Below are positions 24,678 to 34,600 of a stretch of 64,000 bases of DNA, piece after piece; within the stretch, counting starts at the first letter, position 1; every line of letters starts with the position of its first letter. The position numbers were made by a program, and so were the translations under genes. The notes under the pieces were generated by a model that saw only the letters and a program-made list of their open reading frames with translations, did not search any database and was not told where the DNA came from. This stretch comes from Methylocystis sp. Sn-Cys (GTDB lineage Bacteria > Pseudomonadota > Alphaproteobacteria > Rhizobiales > Beijerinckiaceae): assembly GCF_016745395.1 (NCBI RefSeq), contig NZ_JAERVJ010000003.1, positions 62,001 through 126,000 on the forward strand, written 5' to 3'.

Positions 24678-25809
24678 CTGGCTGATCGTCGGCGCGGGTT
24701 TCGCCGGAAGCGTTCTTGCGGAACGCATTGCGTCTCAACGCGGAGAGCGGGTTCTTCTCATCGACAAAAGGGCGCATATCGGCGGAAACGCCTATGACCG
24801 GCACGATGAAGCCGGCGTGCTCATTCATCAATACGGACCGCATATTTTTCATACCAATTCCGAAGCGATCTTCGGCTATCTTTCGAAGTTCACGCGGTGG
24901 CGTCCCTATGAGCACCGTGTGCTGGCGAAGGTCGATGGGATGCTTTTGCCGATCCCGATCAATCTCGACACGGTCAACAAGCTTTTTGGCCTTTCGCTCG
25001 ATTCCGAGGGCCTCGCCGCATGGTTTGCGGCGCGCGCCGAGAAGAGAGAAGAAATCAAAAGCTCCGAAGATGTCGTCGTCACCACTGTGGGACGCGAACT
25101 CTATGAGAAATTCTTCAAGGGTTACACGAAGAAGCAATGGGGCGTCGAGCCGTCGCAGCTCGACAAATCCGTGACGGCGCGCGTGCCGACGCGCGTCAAC
25201 AGGGACGATCGCTATTTCACCGATAGCCATCAATATATGCCCACGGACGGTTATACGCGCATGTTCGAACGCATGCTCGATCATCCGAACATCAAGATCA
25301 TGTTGCAAACGGATTTCGAGGAGATACGCGATGAAGTCGATTATCGGCGTCTCATCTACACGGGCCCGATCGACGAGTTTTTTGAGTTCCGTTTCGGCAA
25401 GCTGCCCTATCGGTCGTTGCAGTTCAAACATATGACGCTCGACCGGCCGTGGCTCCAGCCCGTCGCCGTCGTGAATTATCCGCAGACGGAGGCTTACACG
25501 CGCGTCACCGAATATAAGCATCTGACCGGACAGCGCCATGAGAAGACGAGCGTGACCTTCGAGTATCCGTGCGATAGCGGCGATCCCTATTATCCGGTGC
25601 CGCGCGCCGAGAATATGGAGCTCTATAAGAGATACGAGAAACTCGCGCTGGCGCAGAAGGACGTCTGGTTCGTCGGGCGGCTTGCAACCTACCGCTACTA
25701 TAATATGGACCAGGTTGTCGGACAGGCGCTCGCCTCGTTCCGTCGCATCTGCGCAGAGGTTGCGCCGCCGAAAAACCGTGCGCTGGCGAGCGCCGTGGCG
25801 GCGGAGTAA
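24670..25809 (+). CDS. glf: UDP-galactopyranose mutase
   Basis: A flavoenzyme that converts UDP-galactopyranose to UDP-galactofuranose, the donor for galactofuranose in surface glycans. The 379-residue protein has the FAD motif WLIVGAGFAGSVLAERIA, the LLIDKRAHIGGNAYD block, QYGPHIFHTN (substrate-binding), the TKKQWGVEPSQLDKSV helix, and the C-terminal WFVGRLATYRYYNMDQVVGQ with the final flavin contact. It uses a GTG start at 24670, placed by the CATGGAGGCGC ribosome site and overlap with the preceding gene. Active-site arginines and tyrosines appear intact. Confidence 0.95.
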   Translation: MFDWLIVGAGFAGSVLAERIASQRGERVLLIDKRAHIGGNAYDRHDEAGVLIHQYGPHIFHTNSEAIFGYLSKFTRWRPYEHRVLAKVDGMLLPIPINLDTVNKLFGLSLDSEGLAAWFAARAEKREEIKSSEDVVVTTVGRELYEKFFKGYTKKQWGVEPSQLDKSVTARVPTRVNRDDRYFTDSHQYMPTDGYTRMFERMLDHPNIKIMLQTDFEEIRDEVDYRRLIYTGPIDEFFEFRFGKLPYRSLQFKHMTLDRPWLQPVAVVNYPQTEAYTRVTEYKHLTGQRHEKTSVTFEYPCDSGDPYYPVPRAENMELYKRYEKLALAQKDVWFVGRLATYRYYNMDQVVGQALASFRRICAEVAPPKNRALASAVAAE

Positions 25810-25879
25810 CACCATTTCCGTTTGAATGGCTTGCATTGGGTAATGAAAGCCACAGAAGCGCTAAGTTTTACTCAGCGCC

Positions 25880-25963
25880 CGTCATTGCGAGCGAAGCGAA
25901 GCAATCCAGGGCGGCGATGCGGCCCTGGATTGCTTCGTCGGCTCCGCCTCCTCGCAATGACGG
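25880..25963. repeat. Dispersed palindromic repeat, family B
   Basis: An inverted repeat from CGTCATTGCGAG to CTCGCAATGACGG, with inner arms GAAGCAATCCAGGGC / GCCCTGGATTGCTTC. It is nearly identical over more than 120 bases, including its flanks, to the copy at 63034-63117. Other copies are at 34980, 46812 (short), 49885, 52375, 53825 and 63837. Confidence 0.88.
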
Positions 25964-26034
25964 CAGTCATTTCCTTTGTGTTCAAACGGCGCGAGCGTCG
26001 GGAATGACGCACTAATCGCATGCGCTCCGAATTG

Positions 26035-26059
26035 GGAACCGGGTTGGCCGACAAGCGTT
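26035..26059 (+). promoter_or_regulatory. EcfG-type stress promoter of the manganese catalase
   Basis: GGAAC at 26035-26039, 16 bases, then CGTT at 26056-26059: an exact match to the EcfG (sigma-EcfG, PhyR-NepR controlled) consensus. It lies 32 bases before the catalase ATG. Confidence 0.75.
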
Positions 26060-26090
26060 TCGCCGGGAGCGCCCGCGACAGGAGACGGCC

Positions 26091-26966
26091 ATGTTCACGC
26101 ACAATAAAAAGCTCCAGTATACGGTTCGCGTCTCGGAGCCGAATCCTGTGCTGGCGAGCCTTATTCTCGAACAGTTCGGCGGCCCGCAGGGCGAGCTTGC
26201 GGCGGCCATGCGCTATTTCACGCAGGCGCTCGCCGAGGACGATCCCGGCCGTAAGGACATGCTGCTCGACATCGCCACGGAAGAGCTGAGCCATCTCGAA
26301 GTTATCGGCAGCATCGTCGCCATGCTGAACAAGGGCGTGAAAGGCGAGCTGGCGGAGGCGACGCAATCGGAGGCGGATCTCTATCGCTCTCTGACTCAGG
26401 GCGGCGACAGTCATACGCAGGCGATTCTTTACGGCGGCGGACCGGGCCTGACCAATTCCTCGGGCGTCCCCTGGACCGCCGCCTATATCGACACGGTCGG
26501 CGATCCCGCCTGCGATCTGCGCTCCAATATTGCGGCGGAGGCGCGCGCCAAGATTGTTTATGAGCGCCTGATCAACGTCACCGACGATGCGGGCGTCAAG
26601 GAAGCGCTCGGCTTTTTGATGACGCGCGAGATCGCGCATCAGAAATCTTTCGAGAAGGCGCTGTACTCGATCGAAGGCAACTTCCCGCCCGGCAAGCTGC
26701 AGGGCATTCCCGAATACGCCGACCTTTACGTCAACACTTCGCAGGGCGAGGGCGATACGATGGGTCCGTGGAACTCGGGCGAGCAGTGGCGGCGCATGGA
26801 CGATGTTATCGGCGCCATTCCTGTCGATGGCGGCGAAGGCGATGCGAGCGTCGGCCTGACGAGTTCCGAACGCAGCGATTTGTCGAGCTTTGCGGCTCGG
26901 ACCATGTCGAACCCCATGGCCGATCCGACGACGGGCGCGGATCTCGGGCAGTCGGGGAGAGCGTGA
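26091..26966 (+). CDS. Manganese catalase
   Basis: A dimanganese enzyme that disproportionates hydrogen peroxide. The 291-residue four-helix-bundle protein has ligands Glu35 (GELAAAMRYF), Glu65 and His68 (ATEELSHLE), a second Glu in NIAAEARAKIVYERL and a second His in MTREIAHQKSF. The C-terminal tail is Gly/Ser-rich, as in many soil-bacterial relatives. The promoter upstream fits EcfG, so it should rise in general stress and stationary phase. The membrane protein and FAD/Rieske genes face it from the other strand and seem to belong to the same stress set. Confidence 0.95.
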   Translation: MFTHNKKLQYTVRVSEPNPVLASLILEQFGGPQGELAAAMRYFTQALAEDDPGRKDMLLDIATEELSHLEVIGSIVAMLNKGVKGELAEATQSEADLYRSLTQGGDSHTQAILYGGGPGLTNSSGVPWTAAYIDTVGDPACDLRSNIAAEARAKIVYERLINVTDDAGVKEALGFLMTREIAHQKSFEKALYSIEGNFPPGKLQGIPEYADLYVNTSQGEGDTMGPWNSGEQWRRMDDVIGAIPVDGGEGDASVGLTSSERSDLSSFAARTMSNPMADPTTGADLGQSGRA

Positions 26967-26974
26967 TCCTCGCG

Positions 26975-27541
26975 TCAGAACGCCTTGCGCGGCGCGTGAC
27001 GGCGCGCCGCGAGCCCACGCCATAATTCTTCGAGATAGGGCAGGAGGCCGAGCAGGGTCGCCCCGGAGAGAACGGCGACGATATAGCCTTGGGGCAGCGG
27101 TTCGGGCTTCCACGCCAGCGCCGTTCTGGGCGCTTCTTCTCCAGCGCCGAAAAGGGCGAGAAATTGCGGCCAATGGCGCGCGATGATGAGAAGCAGCGCC
27201 ATGAGCGGGATCATCTCCAAAAAGCTGTGCACATGCTGCTCGAGAGGCGTCACGCGCCGCGTCGAGACAGCATAGGAGACATCCCAGAAGGCGGTCGCCT
27301 CATGCAGAAGAAACATGGCGATCATGAAAGCGATCACCAGCGCGTTCACGTCGAGAAAGATCGCCGCCAGCAAGGGCAGGCCGAGTTCCGCGAACATGAG
27401 GAGATGCAGGAGCGACTCTTTTGGACCGGATGTCGTTTCGATATGCGTCGCTCTGTGACACATCCAATCGGCCACGCCGGCGAGAAACCAAATCGGAACG
27501 ATGAAATACATCAATATGAGCGCCGTTGGGTCCTGGGCCAT
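26975..27541 (-). CDS. His/Glu-rich membrane protein, unknown
   Basis: A 188-residue protein with about five membrane helices (ILMYFIVPIWFLAGVADW, LPLLAAIFLDVNALVIAFMI, LEMIPLMALLLIIARHWPQF, YIVAVLSGATLLGLLPYL). Conserved-looking acidic and His residues sit at helix ends: WMCHRATHIE, MFLLHEATAFWDV and PLEQHVHSFLEM, three clusters that could hold one or two metal ions, as in membrane diiron enzymes, or a heme. It starts 15 bases after the FAD/Rieske stop, in the same transcript. No family is recognised. Coupling to an FAD/Rieske enzyme suggests an electron-transfer partner (inference). Confidence 0.78.
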   Translation of the reverse strand: MAQDPTALILMYFIVPIWFLAGVADWMCHRATHIETTSGPKESLLHLLMFAELGLPLLAAIFLDVNALVIAFMIAMFLLHEATAFWDVSYAVSTRRVTPLEQHVHSFLEMIPLMALLLIIARHWPQFLALFGAGEEAPRTALAWKPEPLPQGYIVAVLSGATLLGLLPYLEELWRGLAARRHAPRKAF

Positions 27542-27555
27542 CGGGCGCTCCGGCG

Positions 27556-29073
27556 TCAGCTCTCGATTTTGCGCAGCGGCGAGAAAGCCGGCGCGTTGAG
27601 CGCTTCGCCATCCGGCGCGAATTGAGAGCCGTGGCAGGGGCAATCCCAGCACTTCTCGAAGTCGTTCCAATGGACATGGCAACCCACATGCGTGCAGGAG
27701 GCCGAGCGCAGGTAAAGCGTTCCGTCCGCTTCGCGATAAGCGGCGACCTTTTCGAGGCCGTTCCGCACGATCGCGCCATGGCCCGGCGCGATCTCTTGGG
27801 TCGAAGCGACTTCGCCGCCTTTCAGATAGTCGACGAAATGCTTGGCCGCCGACACATTTTCTTTGATGAACTCTCCGGCCGCTTTCATCGGCTTGCGCGA
27901 GGGATCATAGACGCTCTGCCAGGGGCTTTCGCCGCGCAGGATGAGATCGGAAATCAACAGGCCCGCGACGGCGCCATGGGTCATGCCCTGGCCGGAGTCG
28001 CCGGTTGCGACATAGACGCGCTTGGCCCCCGGCGAGCGCCCGATGAAGCCCATGTAATCCATCGGCTCCATAACCTGCCCCGACCAACGCGCCTTCTCGC
28101 GACCGAGCTGGGGAACAAGGCCCCGCGTCCAGGTTGTCAGCGATCGGATGCGCGCGTCTCCGTCATTGCTCTCGCCGGTCTTATGGTCTTCTCCGCCGAC
28201 GATGAGAATGTCGAAGGCGCCGTCGCCCGGTTGAAGCCTTACATAATGATAGGGATCGAGCGTGTCCCAGTAGAGCGCGTCCGGGAGGCTGGCGCGGGGA
28301 ATTTCGAAAGCGACGACATAGGTGCGATACGGCGCCTGTTTGGCGCTGATCGCCAATCGGTCGTTGATCGGCGCATTGGTGGCGACGACCGCGACATCGG
28401 CGATCAGGCGGGCGCCGTCGAGCGTCGTCAGGACGACGCCATTTTCATTTTCCTCCACAGAGGCAACCGGGCTCTCGGAATAGAAGCGGCCCCCGCTTCG
28501 AGAGATCGCTTGCGCGAGCGCGGCGAGATATTTCGTCGGGTGAAAGGTCGCCTGGTCGGGAAAGCGCAGCGCTGGGGTCGCTTCCAGGCCAGTGAAAGGA
28601 ACGCCCTCTTGCCGCAGCGCGATCATGCCGACCTGTGCGCTCGCCACAAGCTCCGAGTCGATGATGCTCGGGTCGGTTTCAGGCGCGAGAAACAGGAAGG
28701 CGTCCAGGCGGCGGAAGTCGCAGGCCGCGCCGAGCTCGGACTGGACGGCTTCGATACGGGAAATCGCGGCGGCCTGGCTCTCCTGCCAGCCCTTGGCGGC
28801 GTCGAGGCCGCAGGTGTCGATGAGCGTGCGGAAGCCATCGTCGCTATAGGACGAAAGATGCGCCGTGGTTCGCGCCGTCATGCCGCCGCCGATGGAGCCG
28901 CGATCGATCACGGCGACGTTTTTACCCGCTTTGGCAAGCTCATAAGCGACCGACATGCCCGCGATGCCGGAGCCGACCACCGCCACTTCGGCTTTTATCT
29001 CGCCCTGCAAGCGCGCGGCGGTCGCGCCAACGCCTTCCCAGATCGATTTGCTGCGTTCGGAGCTGACATTCAT
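27556..29073 (-). CDS. FAD-dependent oxidoreductase with C-terminal Rieske domain
   Basis: A 505-residue fusion. Residues 25-390 form a DAO-type flavoprotein (VAVVGSGIAGMSVAYELA, then the ligand-bearing TARTTAHLSSYSDD, and late VYVATGDSGQGMTHGAV). Residues 410-505 form a Rieske 2Fe-2S domain with SCTHVGCHVHWND and CWDCPCHGSQFAPDG, both Cys-His pairs intact. Such fusions are known in proteobacteria and some are linked to stress or glycine-betaine-type oxidation, but the substrate is unknown. Promoter 29126-29151 matches EcfG. The His/Glu membrane protein gene follows 15 bases downstream. Confidence 0.9.
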   Translation of the reverse strand: MNVSSERSKSIWEGVGATAARLQGEIKAEVAVVGSGIAGMSVAYELAKAGKNVAVIDRGSIGGGMTARTTAHLSSYSDDGFRTLIDTCGLDAAKGWQESQAAAISRIEAVQSELGAACDFRRLDAFLFLAPETDPSIIDSELVASAQVGMIALRQEGVPFTGLEATPALRFPDQATFHPTKYLAALAQAISRSGGRFYSESPVASVEENENGVVLTTLDGARLIADVAVVATNAPINDRLAISAKQAPYRTYVVAFEIPRASLPDALYWDTLDPYHYVRLQPGDGAFDILIVGGEDHKTGESNDGDARIRSLTTWTRGLVPQLGREKARWSGQVMEPMDYMGFIGRSPGAKRVYVATGDSGQGMTHGAVAGLLISDLILRGESPWQSVYDPSRKPMKAAGEFIKENVSAAKHFVDYLKGGEVASTQEIAPGHGAIVRNGLEKVAAYREADGTLYLRSASCTHVGCHVHWNDFEKCWDCPCHGSQFAPDGEALNAPAFSPLRKIES

Positions 29074-29125
29074 CTCGCGCTCCTCCAGCTTGGCCGCGCT
29101 TGCGCGCCGGCGGGGGCGGAGAAGG

Positions 29126-29151
29126 AACCGGAAAGCGGGAACGAATGTTCC
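29126..29151 (-). promoter_or_regulatory. EcfG-like promoter of the FAD/Rieske unit
   Basis: On the minus strand GGAAC (29151-29147) is followed by 17 bases and GGTT (29129-29126), one base off the EcfG -10 CGTT. It lies about 53 bases before the ATG at 29073. A perfect dyad GGAAC-GAAT-GTTCC overlaps the -35 region. Confidence 0.5.
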
Positions 29152-29197
29152 GGGGGGTGACGCGCTGACTGACGAGCGGAGGGAAAGCGAGCCTTGC

Positions 29198-29824
29198 TTA
29201 TTCGGAGTCGGCCTTAGGCGGTTCGGCTGCGAGCGCCATCTTGACGAGCTCCGCTAGATTGCCGGCGCGCATCTTGGCCATGATATTGGCGCGGTGGACC
29301 TCGGCGGTGCGGATGCTGATGCCGAGATCATGGGCGATCACCTTGTTCGAAAGCCCTTTCAGCAGACCGGCCAGAATTTCGTTTTCGCGCCGGGTGAGGG
29401 TCGCGAGCCGGTTCTTGATGGCGATCGACTCGCGCGAACGCGATTCCTCGGCGTTGCGGCGTTCCAGCGCGGCGTCGACGGCCGCGAGCAGGGCTTCATC
29501 CTCGAAAGGCTTTTCAAGGAGATCCACGGCTCCGAGCTTCATCGCCTCGACCGCCAAGGGCACATCCGCATGTGCGGTCAGGACGATGACCGGAATCGAA
29601 ATCTTCTCTTCCTTCATCTTGGCGATAAGCTCGATGCCATTCATCTCCGGCATGCGAACGTCGGTGACGACACAGCCCTCGCCCTGGGCGGCGGCCGTCT
29701 TGAGAAAGGCCGGCGCAGAAGGATAGGCGTGGACCTTATAGCCTTCCGTGCTCAGCAGAAGCCCGACGGCGTCGCGCACGGCGGCGTCGTCGTCGATGAC
29801 GTGAACGACCTTGTGACTATTCAT
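29198..29824 (-). CDS. FixJ-family response regulator
   Basis: A 208-residue two-domain regulator. The receiver holds the acidic pocket HVIDDDAAVRDAV and phospho-acceptor Asp55 in CVVTDVRMPEMNG, with Thr in IVLTAHADVP and Lys in LLEKPFEDE. The LuxR/FixJ helix-turn-helix is LTRRENEILAGLLKGLSNKV plus DLGISIRTAEVHRANIMAKM. Its start overlaps the stop of the sensor kinase gene by four bases (ATGA), so kinase and regulator are a cognate pair. No fixK or nif gene is nearby, so a classic oxygen-sensing FixLJ role is not supported; targets are unknown. Confidence 0.9.
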   Translation of the reverse strand: MNSHKVVHVIDDDAAVRDAVGLLLSTEGYKVHAYPSAPAFLKTAAAQGEGCVVTDVRMPEMNGIELIAKMKEEKISIPVIVLTAHADVPLAVEAMKLGAVDLLEKPFEDEALLAAVDAALERRNAEESRSRESIAIKNRLATLTRRENEILAGLLKGLSNKVIAHDLGISIRTAEVHRANIMAKMRAGNLAELVKMALAAEPPKADSE

Positions 29825-31320
29825 GAATCGAGACCCGAGTCTTGCAAAGGCAATGTGAAGCTGAAGACGGCTCCGCCGCCGGCGTTCGGCATTGCCCATA
29901 TGCGCCCATCGTGGGCCTCGATGATCGATTTCGAAATAGACAGCCCCACGCCCATTCCCCTCACTTTGGTCGTCGTAAACAAATCGAAACAGCCTTCTTC
30001 CGAGGAGTCCGGCAGCCCGCAACCTCTGTCGGCGACATCCACACGAATGGTCTTATCATCTGGATTGCTGGTCGCAATCAGGAGTTGAGCAATTTCGTTC
30101 AGTTGCATGGCTTCATTGGCGTTGTGCATCAAGCTGGCGAACACCTGCCCGAGCTGCGCCCGATCGGCCAAAATCCGGTCTTTTTTGGCGGCGCAGGAGA
30201 GGTCGATGACGAATCCGGCTGGCGCGCCGTCCGACAGGAACGCCTCGCGCGCCGCGGAGATAAGCGCGTGCATGCTCAGCAATGTCTTATCCGGTTCCTC
30301 GCGACGCACGAGGTCTTTCAAATTCAAAACGATACGCCCGGCCCGCAGCGTCTGCGCCGTCGCCTTGTCGAGAACAGCTAGAACATTGCTGCAATCTAGC
30401 TCCGATTTTTGCAGAAGACGCCGCGCGACGCGCATATAGGTGGCGCTTGCGGCGAGCGGCTGGTTGATCTCATGCGCGAGCGCCGCCGCGAGAGCGCCGA
30501 TGGCGTCCAGGCGGCTGGCGTGCTGCGCGTCGACCTCTCGCTCCATGTTTCTGCGATCCGTCACGTCCGTTACAATGGCGACAAAAAGCCTGTTGCCGTC
30601 GAAATCCATTTCTTCGAGCGTGAACTCGGCTGGAAAACGCGCGCCGTTCTTGCGTCGGCCTTTGATTGTGGTTCGCTCCGTCATGCTAAGGCCAGGGGCG
30701 CGTCCAATCAAAGGAGATTTGAGGCCAGCGGGCAAATCGAAGAGGGTCTGCGCCGTCGCGCCGATTATCTCATCTGCGGGATAGGCGAACATCGCTGCGC
30801 CCGCGCGGTTCGCCGAAAGGATACGGCCTTCGCCATCCATTATCAGAACGCCGTCTTGCGCCGCGTCGATCGCCCTCGCACGCGGCCGGGGCTCCGTCTG
30901 CCACGCGAGCGGCGCAACAGCGGCAAACGCGACCCCCTTATCTTTGAATATGCAACGAAAAACCCCGGTGAGGAGGCAGAGGGACGCGCAGCTCGCCAGG
31001 AAAAGCGCGAGTCCCATTTGCGCGCGATCGGAAGCGATGGGCGCAAACAAGAGATGGGCCAGGAATGCGCTCGCGAGCATTGCGAGAAGGCCGACAATCC
31101 ATCCGCCCAGCAAAGCCGAGGCTTCTACCGCCAAGTAATAGGTTGCATAGGGAACGGCCTCTCCGAGGATCGGCTGAATCGCGAGTCGCAGCGCTGTCGC
31201 AATCGCCACCGCGAGCGTGGCGATCAGCAGCCGGACCGGCAAGGGCTGGGTAAAAGCCGAGGCGACGCTTCGCCCGTCTTTCGTGAGCCGCTGAAAAAAG
31301 TGACGGCCGCGCGTGCTCAT
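29821..31320 (-). CDS. Membrane sensor histidine kinase, FixL-like partner
   Basis: A 499-residue kinase cognate to the FixJ-type regulator. Four membrane helices in residues 30-125 resemble the DUF4118/KdpD-type module. One PAS domain follows (residues 148-260, VLIMDGEGRILSANRAGAAM), then HisKA with His283 in AALAHEINQPLAAS and an HATPase with DVADRGCGLPDSSEEG and KVRGMGVGLSISKSIIEAHD. Whether the PAS binds heme like FixL is doubtful: no obvious proximal His was found in the FixL position. The ATG at 31320 gives an N-terminus just before the first helix; upstream in-frame starts lack a ribosome site. Confidence 0.86.
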   Translation of the reverse strand: MSTRGRHFFQRLTKDGRSVASAFTQPLPVRLLIATLAVAIATALRLAIQPILGEAVPYATYYLAVEASALLGGWIVGLLAMLASAFLAHLLFAPIASDRAQMGLALFLASCASLCLLTGVFRCIFKDKGVAFAAVAPLAWQTEPRPRARAIDAAQDGVLIMDGEGRILSANRAGAAMFAYPADEIIGATAQTLFDLPAGLKSPLIGRAPGLSMTERTTIKGRRKNGARFPAEFTLEEMDFDGNRLFVAIVTDVTDRRNMEREVDAQHASRLDAIGALAAALAHEINQPLAASATYMRVARRLLQKSELDCSNVLAVLDKATAQTLRAGRIVLNLKDLVRREEPDKTLLSMHALISAAREAFLSDGAPAGFVIDLSCAAKKDRILADRAQLGQVFASLMHNANEAMQLNEIAQLLIATSNPDDKTIRVDVADRGCGLPDSSEEGCFDLFTTTKVRGMGVGLSISKSIIEAHDGRIWAMPNAGGGAVFSFTLPLQDSGLDS

Positions 31321-31575
31321 CGGAGAAAGAGGCGCGCCGGCGCTGCGCGTTGCAAACAGCAGAGTGTGCCCGACCGCATGGTGAAAACCTCTCGATAAGC
31401 GCAAGGGTTTTGCTTGGAAACCGTTATATTCGACGAACGGTGGCACTCTATCCCGGGTGTTGTCGCGCAAAAAGAGGCTTGCATGGTGGGGCGGTCGGAT
31501 GCGGTCCTGACAGGCGCCACCTCGAAATTTCTGCGTAACGCCGACGGTTTTACACTACGCTGCTAGTTCCCCAAA

Positions 31576-31593
31576 CTAAGGAAAAACACTTAG
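31576..31593. promoter_or_regulatory. Candidate regulator-binding dyad between divergent kinases
   Basis: CTAAG-GAAAAACA-CTTAG is an inverted repeat with 8-base spacing, 99 bases before the hybrid kinase start and about 255 bases upstream of the FixL-like kinase. It may be the site of the adjacent FixJ-type regulator. The rest of the 370-base gap shows no gene. Confidence 0.35.
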
Positions 31594-31691
31594 ATGGGCG
31601 CATTGATCCTGCAATATCCGAAAGTTTAGGTGGCGCTTTTCTTTAAATCTCGGTTAGGCAATTGAAGCGCTATGAATTTAAGAAGGCACGG

Positions 31692-34600
31692 ATGCGGCAA
31701 GCCGGAGCTCTCGATTTGATATTCCAGAAAAACGCTGTCGATAAGGGCGTGGCAATTGAAGCCGTTCTCGTCCCCTTTCTCGACCTGCTGCCTCAGGAAT
31801 GCCTGGCCGTCGATCGATCGGGCGTTATCGTTGCGATAAACGAAAAATGGGCTCGCAATGCGACGCCCACCCTCCTTGGCGCTCCGGTGCAGATCGGCTG
31901 CAATCTCTTCGAGGCTTTCGGCGCTTCTCCACAAGGCTCGGACGGCCGCAGATTGCTCGACGGATTGGAGGCCATCGCCGGCGGAGCCGCCGGCGAGATC
32001 ACGATCGAATATCTCGACGGCTCGGGGGAGGAGGGGCAAGCTTTCGTCGTCGAAGCGAAACACTCGCCGCTGACCGAGGGCGGGGCGATCCTTACACGAA
32101 GCAGACACGCCGCTTCACTGGCCTGCGACGCCGCTGTGCGCGACAGCGAGGCGCAGTTCCGCGCGATGTTCGAGCGCGCCGGCGTTGGGATGGCGCAAGG
32201 CGATCTCGAAACAGGCCGGTTGCTGCGCGTCAATGAAACCTTGGCCAATATGCTCGGTTATGACATATCCGAGCTTGTCGGACGGCCCTTCGGCGACTTC
32301 ACCTATCCTGACGACCGCGCGGGGCATTGGGAACGGCTCACTCGGATGAAACGCGGCGAAACCGCCGCATATGACGCCGAGAAGCGCTGCCTGCGCAAGG
32401 ACGGCACGCATTTTTGGGCGCGGGTCACGGCGACCTCGATACGGACGCCGGGCAAGGAGAAGCCGAGCGCCGTGACCGTGGTTCAGGACATCAGCCTCCA
32501 AAAACAGGTCGAAGGCGCGCTCCGCAAAGGCGAGGAGCGCCAGGCCTTCCTGCTGAAATGCGCGGACGCGTTGCGCCAGATCGCCGACCCTCGAAAAATC
32601 CAGGAGACGGGTTGCAGGCTTCTCGCCGAGTATCTGCGAGTCGAGCGGGTTTTCTACGCGGATATAGAAGGCGAGGAGCTCGTCATTCGCAGTTCGGCGG
32701 GTGCGGGGCCCTGCGCCGGCAGGACGCCGATCGCGTCACTGGGCGAGGCGGCGCTTGCGGCGTTTCAGAGCGGAGAGGCTTTCGCCACTGAGGATATTTC
32801 AAGGGACGAACGTCTCAGCGCCTCAGAGAAGGAGCGCCTGCGATCGACAGGCGTCGCCGCATTGCTCTGCGCCGTGCTCACGAAGCAGGGGCAATGGGTC
32901 GGCGCCCTCTGCGCGCAGCATGGCGCGCCGCGCGCATGGACGCCTTTCGAGATCGCCTTGATTCAGGAAGTCGGAGAGCGCGTCTGGGCCGCTTGCGAAC
33001 GCGCCCGCGCGCAGGAGGCGTTGCGCGAAAGTGAATTCCGCCTGCAGCTCGCTTTGAGTTCGGGCAACATCGGCATCTATGAATGGCGCATCGAAAGCGA
33101 CGAGCTGATCTGGGACGATTGGCTGCGCAAGAAATGGAATTTGCCCGCTGGCGCTGCGGTGAGCTACGCCCTGTTCCTGCAGGGCGTTCACGCCGCTGAT
33201 CGCGAACGCGTGCAGGACGCGGTGGAGCGCTCGCTCGATCCCGAAAGCGGCGGGAGTCTCTCTCTCGAATATCGTCTGGCGAGACCCGACCAGGCGGAGC
33301 GTTGGATCGCGACGACAGGCGCCGTGTTTTTCGAGAATGGTCGACCGATCCGCATGGTCGGCACCGCTCAGGACGTGACGGAACGAAAGCGCGCCGAGGC
33401 GGAGCGTCAAAAGTTCGTGTCGCTTGCCGAACAGAGCATGGAATTCATCGGCATTTGCAGCCTCGAATTCGAGCCGCTCTACATCAACCCCGCGGGCGCG
33501 AGACTGGTTGGCTTGGAGAGAGAGAAGGCGCCGCACACGCCCATTCAGGATTACTTCTTTCCCGAAGATCGCGCCTTCGTGTTCAACGAGTTTCACGCGT
33601 GCCTGATGCGCGACGACCACGCCAATGTCGAAATCCGCTTCCGCCACTTCAAGACCGGCGAAGCCTTGTGGATGCTTTATAACGTCTTCGTTCTGAGAGA
33701 TGAGGCCGGCGCGCGGATCGGCCTCGCGACGGTGAGCCGTGACATAACGGCGCGTAAGCGCGCAGAGGATGCCCTCAAAGCCGCAGATCGACGGAAGGAT
33801 GAATTCCTCGCCACCCTTGCGCATGAGCTGCGCAATCCGCTGGCGCCCATTCGCAACGCCGTCCATATTCTACGCCACGACGTGGGGGAGACGACGAAGG
33901 GAAAACGCGATCTCACCCTGCTCTCGATGGTGGACCGGCAGGTCGAGCACCTTATTCGCCTCGTCGACGATCTGCTCGAGGTGTCGCGCATCACGCGCGG
34001 CAAGATCGAACTCAAGAAGCGCCGCATCGATCTCGGCGAGGTCTTACGGCATGCGATCGAGACGGCGCAGCCGATGATCGACGCCGGCGGCCACGAGCTG
34101 AAGGTCGAGCTGCCCAGCGAACCTATGGAGCTCGACGCCGATCCGGTGCGCCTCGCGCAGGTCTTCACCAACCTCCTCAACAATGCGGCGAAATACACGG
34201 AGCAGGGCGGGATCATCGAGCTTGTCGCCGAGCGTCGCGGCAGGGAGGCGGCGATCGCCGTGCGCGACAGCGGCGTCGGCATACCGCCGGAAATGCTGCC
34301 GCGCGTTTTCGATCTCTTCACGCAGGTCGATCGCTCTCTGGGCCGCGCGCAAGGCGGTCTCGGGATCGGGCTCGCCCTGGTGAAAAGCCTGCTGCGATTG
34401 CATGGGGGAACCGTGGAGGCGCATAGCGACGGCCTGGGCCGCGGCAGCGTCTTCCTCGTGCGTCTGCCCATCGGCACAAATCAAAGTTCGGAGGCCCCTA
34501 TGCCGGCGACGACCGGAGTTGAAGCGAGCGGCGCAAGGCGCATCCTTGTCATCGACGACGACCACGACGTCGCAGACAGCCTCGTGATGTTTCTGGAGAC

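Noticed and set aside
29821-31320. A true oxygen-sensing FixL
   Set aside because: The pair looks like FixL/FixJ in order and output, but no heme-binding His was seen in the PAS domain and there are no fixK, fixN or nif genes nearby.
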